Shown in pieces: positions 8,930 to 16,187 of a stretch of 64,000 bases of DNA (the stretch's first letter is position 1; every line of letters starts with the position of its first letter). Location: assembly GCF_000688475.1 (NCBI RefSeq), contig NZ_JIAN01000005.1, positions 1,674,001 to 1,738,000 of the forward strand. The letters run 5' to 3'. Below the pieces are notes generated by a model that did no database searches, was not told the origin of the DNA, and saw only the letters and a list, made by a program, of their open reading frames with translations. A program made the position numbers and the translations under genes. Source of the stretch: Cellulomonas sp. URHE0023. Lineage in GTDB: Bacteria; Actinomycetota; Actinomycetes; Actinomycetales; Cellulomonadaceae.

Positions 8930-9031
8930 GGTCTGAGGGATCCGCAGGAGGCACCGGCAGCCGACATCCGTCCCGCGAAGGGTGGGTTGGGGCGCACGGT
9001 TCGAGCCATGGCTCGGGCGGGTCTCAGGACC
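8930..9031 (-). promoter_or_regulatory. candidate structured leader of metY (possibly SAM-riboswitch-like)
   Basis: On the minus strand the ~120-base metY leader is bracketed by complementary arms GGTCCTGAG (9031-9023) and CTCAGACC (8937-8930), which pair over 8 bp with one bulged base. Inside are a perfect hairpin CGAGCC-AT-GGCTCG, a CCAACCC...GGG segment, and GGTGCC near the 3' side. SAM-IV and SAM-I riboswitches of actinobacteria precede metY/metX and begin with a similar GGTCATGAG-like P1 and a GGTGCC core element. The match is by eye and incomplete, so I call it only a candidate. Confidence 0.4.
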
Positions 9032-9324
9032 GTCGATCAACCGACGACAACCTGCCCGCGGGCACAGCCGAGCGTGCGCTGGTCAGCGACACATTCGGCG
9101 GGACATGACGCGACTGTAGGACGCCATGTCCGCCTGCCGGAACCAACGTCTCACATGTCAAGACCGTTTCACCCGACCGGACGAGACGTCGTCAGAACGT
9201 CAACCACTGGCCCCCGGCTGTTCGTCCTGCGGTTCCGCACAGGCCGCTCACAGATGCCTGACATGCGCTCAACTTCATCGGACGCACCGGGGAGTCGAAC
9301 CCGGTGCCGCGACGAAAGGACGGG
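9032..9324. other. non-coding gap between metY leader and next gene
   Basis: About 290 bases with no credible gene. It should hold the divergent promoters for metY (minus) and for the transglycosylase/kinase unit (plus). On the minus strand around 9272-9298 a tRNA T-arm-like piece occurs (GGGTTCGACTCCCC flanked by CCGG), but there is no anticodon or D arm within reach, so it is not a tRNA gene. Confidence 0.4.
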
Positions 9325-9723
9325 ATGCGGACGGTGGCGCCCGTGTTCCAGCTCTACCGGTTCTCCGACGACGACGTCGTCTGGTGGCGGCTCGTGAGCC
9401 CCAACGGGCGCGGGCTCGCCCGGAGCGCGCTCGCGCTCCCCAGCGTCGAGGCAGCGCGCGCCTCGGTCGAGGACGTGCGGGCGGCCGTCGGGTCGCTCAT
9501 GCCCGTTCTCCGGCTCACCGGCGCGTACCGATGGCAGTGGTTGCTCACGCACGACGAGGTGCCGGTCGTGCAGGGCATCGGGGACCAGGACCGCCGTATC
9601 CGGTGCGCCCACGCCTGCCGCAGCTTCGTCGAGCTGGCGCCCGTCACGCCGCTCGACGCCGCCGTGGCGACGTTCCGCCGGTCGTCCGCGCCGCCTGTCA
9701 GCGCCCGGCGCACCGCGACGTGA
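9325..9723 (+). CDS. small protein, weakly DUF1508/YegP-like
   Basis: A 132-residue protein starting MRTVAPVFQLYRFSDDD. A GAAAGGA ribosome site six bases upstream decides this start over an ATG seven codons earlier. The first ~75 residues (FQLYRFSDDDVVWWRLVSPNGRGLARSA, then a helix with VEAARASVEDVRAAV) have the strand-helix pattern of the DUF1508 (YegP) repeat, though key positions differ, so the assignment is tentative. Its stop overlaps the start of the transglycosylase gene by four bases (GTGA), so it is the first gene of a three-gene coupled unit. Confidence 0.6.
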   Translation: MRTVAPVFQLYRFSDDDVVWWRLVSPNGRGLARSALALPSVEAARASVEDVRAAVGSLMPVLRLTGAYRWQWLLTHDEVPVVQGIGDQDRRIRCAHACRSFVELAPVTPLDAAVATFRRSSAPPVSARRTAT

Positions 9724-10526
9724 AGGGCGCGTGGGTGCTCGCCGGAGGGGTGATCGCCGCGAACGTCGTCGTGCTCGCAGCGCTCGCGGTGAACGAGAGC
9801 GGCCCTGGCCAGGCCGACCGGGTGGTGGTCGAGGACGTGGTGGCGCAGGACCCGGCGGCGCCGGTCGTGCCCCTGCCGACGACTCCGCCCGCCTCCACCG
9901 GCCAGACGGCCCCAGACGGCCCTATCGGCCCGGCCGAGCTCGCCGACTCGCGTCCGCCGCCGCTGCGCGCATCGCCCGAGTGGGTGGCCAAGGTCTCCGC
10001 CGAGACGGGGATCGGGTCGGTTGCGGTCCGGGCCTACGGCACGGCGACACTGACGCTCGCCCGGGACGTTCCGGGCTGCCGGCTCGGCTGGCCCACCCTG
10101 GCCGGTATCGGCGCGATCGAGTCGGGCCACGGCACGCACGCGGGCGCCGTGCTGCTCGACGACGGCCACCCGAGCCTGCCGGTGCTCGGCCCCGCGCTGG
10201 ATGGGACGAACGGGACGGCGGCGATCCACGCGAGGCCCGACGACACCGCGTGGACGCAGGACCCTGACTGGGCGCACGCGGTCGGACCCATGCAGTTCCT
10301 GCCGTCGACCTGGCGGCGCTGGGCGTCAGACGGCGACGGCGACGGCGTGCAGGACCCCAACGACCTCGACGATGCCGCCGTCGCTGCGGGCCGGTACCTG
10401 TGTGCCGCAGGCGGGGACCTGTCCACGGGCGCCGGCTGGTGGGCCGCGGTCCGTTCCTACAACCACGACGACGCGTACGTCGCCCAGGTGCTCGCGACGG
10501 CCGACGGCTACGCCGCACGGACGTGA
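9720..10526 (+). CDS. membrane-anchored lytic transglycosylase, SLT_2/MltB-like
   Basis: A 268-residue protein with an N-terminal signal anchor (WVLAGGVIAANVVVLAALAV), a Pro/Thr-rich linker to about residue 80, and an MltB-type lytic transglycosylase domain: AGIGAIESGHGTHAG carries the catalytic Glu, followed by GPMQFLPSTWRRW, a calcium-loop-like DGDGDGVQDPNDLDDA and the closing SYNHDDAYV. It should cleave the glycan strands of peptidoglycan outside the membrane. It overlaps both neighbours by GTGA, linking a cell-wall hydrolase directly with a PASTA kinase, a family that often senses cell-wall fragments. Confidence 0.88.
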   Translation: MKGAWVLAGGVIAANVVVLAALAVNESGPGQADRVVVEDVVAQDPAAPVVPLPTTPPASTGQTAPDGPIGPAELADSRPPPLRASPEWVAKVSAETGIGSVAVRAYGTATLTLARDVPGCRLGWPTLAGIGAIESGHGTHAGAVLLDDGHPSLPVLGPALDGTNGTAAIHARPDDTAWTQDPDWAHAVGPMQFLPSTWRRWASDGDGDGVQDPNDLDDAAVAAGRYLCAAGGDLSTGAGWWAAVRSYNHDDAYVAQVLATADGYAART

Positions 10527-12145
10527 CCGTCGTCGGCGGTCGCTACCGGTTGGGGCGGCTGCTCGGGAGCGGCGGCTCGGCCGACGTGCACGCGGCGGTC
10601 GACGAGCTGCTCGACCGGCCCGTAGCGGTCAAGGTCATGCGCGTGGTCGGTGGGGAGGTCGCCGATCCGGGCGTACGCGCCGCTGCGCGTCTGAGGCACC
10701 CGAACATCGCGGCCATCCTCGATGCGGGCCGCACAGCGGAGGGCCGAGCGTTCGTGGTGCTCGAGCTCGTGGACGGGATGACCATCGACGCGATCCTCGG
10801 GCGCGCCGGGGCCATGACCACCGACGACGCGCTCACCGTCGTCGGCGCCGTCCTGGACGCGCTCGCCCACGCGCACGCGCACGGGGTCCTTCACCTGGAC
10901 CTGTCGCCGTCGAACGTGATGGTCGCGGTGGTGGACGGCGAGCCGCAGCCCGCGCAGACGTTCGTGCTCGACCTGGCCGGGAGCCGCGCGCCGGCCCCGG
11001 GCGACGCCTTCGTGATCGTCAGCCCGGAGTACGCGGCGCCCGAGATCGCCACGGCCACGGCCGCCGACGAGCGGTCGGACGTCTACTCGGCGGGCGCGCT
11101 CCTGTACCTGCTGCTGACCGGGCACCCACCCTTCGAACGGTCGGACCCGGCGGATGTGCTGCGTGCGCAGGTGGGGGAGACCGCTCCTCGACCGTCGGAC
11201 CGAGCGCCGGCCGTACCGGCGGCGGTCGACCGGATCGTGGCCCGCGCCCTCGCGAAGGACCCCGCGACTCGCTTCGCGTCCGCACGGGCGATGCGCGCAG
11301 CAGTCGGTGACGCCCGGTCGGTGCTGCCCATACCGTCACCACGTCCTGCGTCCGATGGGCGGAGGGTCCCTGCGCCGTCCTCCACCAAGCGCCTCCCGGT
11401 CGTGGCCGCCCGGTCCGTCCCACCGCCGACGGTTGCCCCGCGGCGCAGCGTGGGCTCCCTCGTGCTCGCGGTGCTGCTGGGGAGTGCGGTCGTCGCTGGT
11501 CTCGCCCTGTTGCGGCCCGTGGCCGACGACGCGCAGGGTGCGCAGGTCGTTGCCACGAGCGCGTCGACGACGGCACCGGTGGTCGTGCCCACCCAGACCG
11601 CGACCGAGGTGCCGACGGGCCCCGCGCGTGAGCAGCCGAGGGGGCTGGAGGTGCCCGCGCTCGTCGGTCTCGACGTAGACGGCGCGCAGGGCGCGGTCGA
11701 GGCTCTGGGACTGCTGCTCGCCGTCGCCGCAGAGGTGGATGCGTCCGCGCCCCGTGGAACGGTGCTCGGGGCCGAGCCCTCCCCAGGGTCGACCGTCCCC
11801 CCAGGATCGATGGTTCACGTGACGGTCGCCTCTGGGCTCACCACGGTTCCCTCCGTCCAGGGTGAGCCGGCGGACACGGTCTCCGCAGCGCTCGATGCTG
11901 CAGGCCTCGTGAGGGACCCGAGCGTGCTGACGGACGTCCAGCCCGCAGCAACCGCCGGCACGGTCCTGCGCTCGGTGCCGCCCGCGGGCGCACGGGTCCC
12001 GGTCGGTTCGCCGGTCAGGCTGGTGGTCGCGGCGCAGGTCGAGCCGGACCCGACCCCGACGCCCACCCGGAGCCCTGTCCCGAGTGCCGCAGCCACGGCG
12101 GATCCGTCCGCGTCGCCGACGCCGGGCGGGGCCCCGGCGCCGTGA
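10523..12145 (+). CDS. divergent PASTA-domain Ser/Thr protein kinase
   Basis: A 540-residue membrane kinase. The Hanks-type domain spans about residues 5-280: glycine loop LLGSGGSADVH, Lys37 in VAVKVM, catalytic loop HLDLSPSNV (His124, Asp126), metal Asp150 in LDLAGS, and SPEYAAPEI as activation-segment end. Departures from the norm are HRD to HLD, DFG to DLA, and no glutamate where the alpha-C helix Glu is expected before AARLRHPN. A membrane helix (LVLAVLLGSAVVAGLALL) leads to two extracellular PASTA repeats (VPALVGLDVDGAQ..., VPSVQGEPADTV...) and a Pro/Thr-rich tail. Two repeats is fewer than in PknB/StkP. It is coupled by overlap to the transglycosylase gene and may be weakly active or specialised. 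Confidence 0.88.
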   Translation: MTVVGGRYRLGRLLGSGGSADVHAAVDELLDRPVAVKVMRVVGGEVADPGVRAAARLRHPNIAAILDAGRTAEGRAFVVLELVDGMTIDAILGRAGAMTTDDALTVVGAVLDALAHAHAHGVLHLDLSPSNVMVAVVDGEPQPAQTFVLDLAGSRAPAPGDAFVIVSPEYAAPEIATATAADERSDVYSAGALLYLLLTGHPPFERSDPADVLRAQVGETAPRPSDRAPAVPAAVDRIVARALAKDPATRFASARAMRAAVGDARSVLPIPSPRPASDGRRVPAPSSTKRLPVVAARSVPPPTVAPRRSVGSLVLAVLLGSAVVAGLALLRPVADDAQGAQVVATSASTTAPVVVPTQTATEVPTGPAREQPRGLEVPALVGLDVDGAQGAVEALGLLLAVAAEVDASAPRGTVLGAEPSPGSTVPPGSMVHVTVASGLTTVPSVQGEPADTVSAALDAAGLVRDPSVLTDVQPAATAGTVLRSVPPAGARVPVGSPVRLVVAAQVEPDPTPTPTRSPVPSAAATADPSASPTPGGAPAP

Positions 12146-12165
12146 ACCACGGCACGCCGTCCCGC

Positions 12166-12187
12166 GTTCACCCGCCGTCAGTCCATT
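12166..12187 (+). promoter_or_regulatory. weak PHO-box-like element upstream of the Pst-like cluster
   Basis: GTTCACCCGCC at 12166-12176 is a good 11-bp PHO unit, but the following 11 bases (GTCAGTCCATT) match poorly. It lies about 90 bases before the pstC-like start, where a PhoP/RegX3-type activator site would be expected. Treated as a candidate only because other intergenic regions of the cluster carry similar units. Confidence 0.3.
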
Positions 12188-12278
12188 CGACGCCGACGGA
12201 GGCTCTACTGGCGTCGCGTCGCGACCGGCGACCGCCGACCCGGTACGTCCGGCCGCAGCGCGAAGGGAGTACAACCAC

Positions 12279-13292
12279 GTGAGCACCGAGGTGCGCGAGG
12301 TCACGCCCCGGGCAGAGCCCGCGCGTCCGCGCCCCATCTCGTCCAAGGCGACCGGCTCAGATGCCGTGTTCGTCAAGGGCACGCGGACGGTCGCGGCCAC
12401 CGTGCTGGTCATCACGGGCGGCATAGGGGTGTTCCTGGCGAGCCAGTCGATCCCGACGCTTCGCCACTACGGGTGGAGCTTCTTCACCGAGACCCAGTGG
12501 GCGCCCGAGACGGACACGATCGGCATCGCCGCCGTGCTCGTGGGGACGTTCACGGTCGCGCTCGTGGCGATGAGCATCGCGTTCCCGCTCTCGTTGGCCA
12601 CCGCCCTCTACATCAGCGAGTTCGCGCCCCCGCGGGTACGCAGCACGCTGGTCTCGATGGTCGACCTCATGGCTGCGGTGCCGAGCATCATCTACGGGCT
12701 GTGGGGGTTCTTCCTCCTGCAGCCGCACGCCAGTGCGGTCGCCCGGTTCCTGCACGCCAACCTCGGCTGGATCCCGATCTTCGACGTGGACGCAGATGCG
12801 GACGCGGCCCAGTGGGAGCAGACCAGGTACACCGCATCCGCATTCATCGCGGGACTCGCCGTCGCGATGATGGTCATGCCGATGGCGTCGTCCGTCATGC
12901 GTGAGGTCTTCTCCTCGGCACCGCTCGGCGAGCGCGAGGGTGCGCTCGCCCTCGGGTCCACGCGCTGGGGAGTGATCCGGTCGGTCGTCCTGCCGTTCGG
13001 CCGGGGCGGGATCATCGGCGGCACGATGCTCGGTCTGGGCCGTGCGCTGGGAGAGACGATCGCGGTCCTGATCATCGTCTCGCCCAGGTTCGACCTGAAG
13101 TTCAAGCCGCTGGAGATCGGCACCAACACGGTCTCCGCGCTCATCGCCGGCCGGTTCGGCGAGGCCTCGGTCGCACAGCTCTCGGCACTGCTCACGGCGG
13201 GCTTCGTGCTCTTCTGCCTGACGCTGCTCATCAACACTCTCGCGGCGATCGTGGTGTCGCGGTCGCGCTCCGGTGCGGGGACGGACATCTGA
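12279..13292 (+). CDS. Pst-like ABC transporter permease, PstC type (second copy)
   Basis: A 337-residue inner-membrane permease of the PstC family: an N-terminal cytoplasmic leader, about six membrane helices, the family hallmark LMAAVPSIIYGLWGFFLL and the coupling loop EGALALGSTRWGVIRSVVLP (EAA motif) that contacts the ATPase. The GTG start follows a GAAGGGAG ribosome site. It overlaps the pstA-like gene by one base (TGATG). It begins a cluster running to 28374 that ends in a PstB-like ATPase. A separate canonical pstC starts at 63560, so this is a paralogue; phosphate as substrate is inferred, not shown. Confidence 0.9.
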   Translation: MSTEVREVTPRAEPARPRPISSKATGSDAVFVKGTRTVAATVLVITGGIGVFLASQSIPTLRHYGWSFFTETQWAPETDTIGIAAVLVGTFTVALVAMSIAFPLSLATALYISEFAPPRVRSTLVSMVDLMAAVPSIIYGLWGFFLLQPHASAVARFLHANLGWIPIFDVDADADAAQWEQTRYTASAFIAGLAVAMMVMPMASSVMREVFSSAPLGEREGALALGSTRWGVIRSVVLPFGRGGIIGGTMLGLGRALGETIAVLIIVSPRFDLKFKPLEIGTNTVSALIAGRFGEASVAQLSALLTAGFVLFCLTLLINTLAAIVVSRSRSGAGTDI

Positions 13293-14449
13293 TGGCGACC
13301 GACCTCGAGCTCACCGGGACCACGGCGGTCCCCACCCGGCAGACGTCGTCGACACCCGAGCTGCGCACGTTCGTCGTCGCGCGGCGCGACCCGACGCCAG
13401 GCCCGGACCGGACGGTTCGGCGCCGCGTGGCGAGCACCACCCCGGCCGACCGGCTTGCCTCCGCCGCGTGCATCGTCTCGGCGCTGGCGCTGGCCTGGCT
13501 CACGTGCTTCCGGCTGCTGCCCTGGGGGACGCCGCTGGCCTTCGTCCTGACGTCGTTCGTCTGCTACCTGGTGATCGTGACGACCGTGACGCACATCGTC
13601 GCGCCCGGACCGGCCGTCGCCGACCGCCTTGCGACGTCCATCATCACCGGGGGAGCGATCGTCGTCGGGATCGCACTGGTCAGCACCGTCGTGTTCACGT
13701 TCGTGCGCGGGTTCCCGGCGCTCATCCACCCCAACATGTGGGTCGACGACATGGCAGGCGTCGGCCCGCGCGACCCCTTGACCAAGGGCGGGGTCGCGCA
13801 CGCGATCGTGGGCTCGGTCATCGAGATCTCGATCGCGATCCTCGTCACGGTCCCGCTCGCGCTGGGCACCGCCGTCTACATGGTCGAGGTCGGTGGCCGG
13901 TTCGCCAGGATCGTCCGCACCGTCGTCGAAGCGATGACCGCACTCCCGTCGATCATCGCCGGCCTGTTCATCTACACCGTCTTCATCCTGCTGCTCGGTG
14001 TCCCGCGCTCGGGCTTCGCGGCGGCGCTCGCGCTCTCCGTGATGATGCTCCCGATCATCGCCCGCGCCGCCGACGTGGTGCTGCGGGTGGTCTCCTCGGG
14101 ACTGCGCGAAGCGAGCCTGGCTCTCGGCGCCTCGCGCTGGCGCACCGTGTGGCACGTGGTCCTTCCGACGGCCCGGCCCGGCCTGGCGACGGCCCTGATC
14201 CTCGGCGTCTCCCGCGCCGTCGGCGAGACGTCGCCCGTCCTGCTCACGTCCGGTGCAGCGAGCTTCTTCGTCTTCAACCCGTTCGTCGGAGTCATGAACT
14301 CCCTGCCGCTGTTCGTCTTCAGCACCGTGCGCACCGGCGAGGAGCTGTACGTGCAGCGCGGTTTCGCCGGCGCCTCGATCTTGCTGCTGCTCGTCCTCAT
14401 CCTGTTCGTCGTCACCCGCCTGCTCGCGCGCCCGCGGCGCGGGCGCTGA
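13292..14449 (+). CDS. Pst-like ABC transporter permease, PstA type (second copy)
   Basis: A 385-residue permease partner of the preceding PstC-like protein. It has a ~55-residue cytoplasmic N-terminus, then six or more membrane helices, with MTALPSIIAGLFIYTVFILLLG typical of PstA and the EAA coupling loop EASLALGASRWRTVWHVVLP. A further family segment, ETSPVLLTSGAASFF, is present near the C-terminus. With the PstC-like subunit it would form the membrane channel of an ABC importer. The ATPase candidate lies 13 kb downstream, with only exported or membrane proteins between. Confidence 0.9.
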   Translation: MATDLELTGTTAVPTRQTSSTPELRTFVVARRDPTPGPDRTVRRRVASTTPADRLASAACIVSALALAWLTCFRLLPWGTPLAFVLTSFVCYLVIVTTVTHIVAPGPAVADRLATSIITGGAIVVGIALVSTVVFTFVRGFPALIHPNMWVDDMAGVGPRDPLTKGGVAHAIVGSVIEISIAILVTVPLALGTAVYMVEVGGRFARIVRTVVEAMTALPSIIAGLFIYTVFILLLGVPRSGFAAALALSVMMLPIIARAADVVLRVVSSGLREASLALGASRWRTVWHVVLPTARPGLATALILGVSRAVGETSPVLLTSGAASFFVFNPFVGVMNSLPLFVFSTVRTGEELYVQRGFAGASILLLLVLILFVVTRLLARPRRGR

Positions 14450-14465
14450 TCGCCTCGGAGTCCCG

Positions 14466-16187
14466 ATGCCACACTCCCTCGTCGCGACCCGCCGACACCG
14501 GCGGGCCCGATGGAAGCGCGCCGCGTCCGCAGCGCTCGCCGCGGTCGTCGTCGCGATCCTCGGTCTGCTCGCCGCGTCCCCCGCGTCGGCTGCCTACGGC
14601 CAGATCGAGGGGACCGGGTCCACCTGGAGCCAGGTGATCGTCGACCAGTGGATCGCCGACGTCTCCGCCAACGGCATGCAGGTGGTGTACACCGGCGGCG
14701 GCTCGTCCAAGGGGCGCAAGGACTTCGCGCAGGGCTCGACCGATTTCGCCATCTCGGAGATCCCCTACCAGGGCGCAGCCGAGCAGGACACGTCAGGGGG
14801 CCGAGAGTTCGCGTACCTGCCGATCGTCGCCGGCGGGACGTCGTTCACCTACCACCTGGAGGCGGGCGGGAAGCTCGTCCGGGACATCCGGCTGTCCGGG
14901 GAGACGATCGCAAAGATCTTCACGGGCGCGATCACGAAGTGGAACGACCCGCAGATCTCGTCCGACAACAACGGGCGCACGTTCCCGGACACCGCGATCA
15001 TCCCCGTCGTCCGCTCGGACGGCTCGGGCACGACGGCGCAGTTCACGACCTGGCTGGACAAGCAGTACCCGAGCCTGTGGCGGAGCGTCTACGCCAAGGG
15101 TGGGCTCACGTCGTACTACCCGCAGATCCCGTCGGCGGTCGGCGCGTCCAGCTCGGACCAGGTCATGAACTCGATCTCGGCCCCGTCGGGCAACGGGACG
15201 ATCGGCTACGTCGAGTACTCCTACCCCGTGAACAAGGGCTACCCCGTGGTCAAGGTGCTCAACGCCGGCGGCTTCTACGTCGAGCCCACCCAGTACAACG
15301 TCGCCGTCGCGCTGACCACGGCGAAGATCAACACCGCGGACCCGACGGCGGAGAACTACCTCACGCAGGACCTTTCCGAGGTGTACACGAACGGTGACCC
15401 CCGGGCCTACCCGCTGTCGTCCTACTCGTACATGCTCATCCCCACCGCCTCGGACGACTCCCGGATGAAGGGGCAGACCAACAAGCGGCAGACCTTGGTC
15501 GACTTCCTCTTCTACTCGCTCTGCGAAGGACAAGGGAAGGCCGGCGCATACGGCTACTCCCCGCTGCCGCTCAACCTGGTGCAGGCCGGGTTCGAGCAGA
15601 TCGGCAAGCTGGGGGCGGCTGACGGCGACGTCGACATCGCGGGGCGAGAGCCGACCAGGTGCAACAACCCGACCTTCGTCCCCGGTGACCTGAGCAAGAA
15701 CCACCTGGCTGAGGTTGCACCCCAGCCCGCGGCCTGCGACAAGTCCGGTGCCGGACCGTGCCTGGGCTCCGACCAGTCCCAGACCGCGGGCGGCGCGCCG
15801 GTGGCCGCCGGAGCTGGTGCTGGGGGCGCAGTGACGACGGCCGGAGGTGCGGCGAACGGTACGAAGGGAGGGACCGCCTCCGCTGCTTCCGGCGGAGCGC
15901 TACCCACCGCGGGTGGCGCTGCCGACACCGCGGGACAGGTGGACCCCGAGACAGGGCTGCCGGTCTCGTCGGGCGACGGCACCATGAGCGTCGCGAGCGC
16001 GTCGGTGTCCACGGTGCTGCCGCCCAGACCGGTGGGCGGCAGCCTGCTGTTCGGCGTGCTCGCAGCCATCGAGCTGCTCGCACTGGTGCTCCTGCCTGCG
16101 CTCCTGATCGTCCTGTGGCGCCGAAACCGGACCCGAGCCATCACACCGACCACCGAGGACCCGTGGCTCGACGGGGGTGCGTCATGA
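14466..16187 (+). CDS. membrane-anchored PstS-like substrate-binding protein
   Basis: A 573-residue exported protein. A signal peptide (AALAAVVVAILGLLAASP, cleavage near ASA-AYG, residue 42) precedes a PBP type 2 domain to about residue 400. That domain contains phosphate-site-like motifs: GGGSSKGRKDF, IAKIFTGAITKWNDP and RSDGSGTTAQF. A Gly/Ala-rich linker (about 430-520) follows, then a membrane helix (LLFGVLAAIELLALVLLPALLIVLW) with a basic cytoplasmic tail. Normal PstS is a lipoprotein; this one lacks a lipobox and is instead tethered by its C-terminus. Its stop overlaps the next start (ATGA), so the genes are co-translated. Confidence 0.85.
   Translation: MPHSLVATRRHRRARWKRAASAALAAVVVAILGLLAASPASAAYGQIEGTGSTWSQVIVDQWIADVSANGMQVVYTGGGSSKGRKDFAQGSTDFAISEIPYQGAAEQDTSGGREFAYLPIVAGGTSFTYHLEAGGKLVRDIRLSGETIAKIFTGAITKWNDPQISSDNNGRTFPDTAIIPVVRSDGSGTTAQFTTWLDKQYPSLWRSVYAKGGLTSYYPQIPSAVGASSSDQVMNSISAPSGNGTIGYVEYSYPVNKGYPVVKVLNAGGFYVEPTQYNVAVALTTAKINTADPTAENYLTQDLSEVYTNGDPRAYPLSSYSYMLIPTASDDSRMKGQTNKRQTLVDFLFYSLCEGQGKAGAYGYSPLPLNLVQAGFEQIGKLGAADGDVDIAGREPTRCNNPTFVPGDLSKNHLAEVAPQPAACDKSGAGPCLGSDQSQTAGGAPVAAGAGAGGAVTTAGGAANGTKGGTASAASGGALPTAGGAADTAGQVDPETGLPVSSGDGTMSVASASVSTVLPPRPVGGSLLFGVLAAIELLALVLLPALLIVLWRRNRTRAITPTTEDPWLDGGAS

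Noticed and set aside
9272..9310. tRNA-like T-arm on the minus strand (GGGTTCGACTCCCC)
   Set aside because: One mismatch in the T stem, and no D arm, anticodon arm or matching acceptor strand at the right distance; at most a fragment or chance match.
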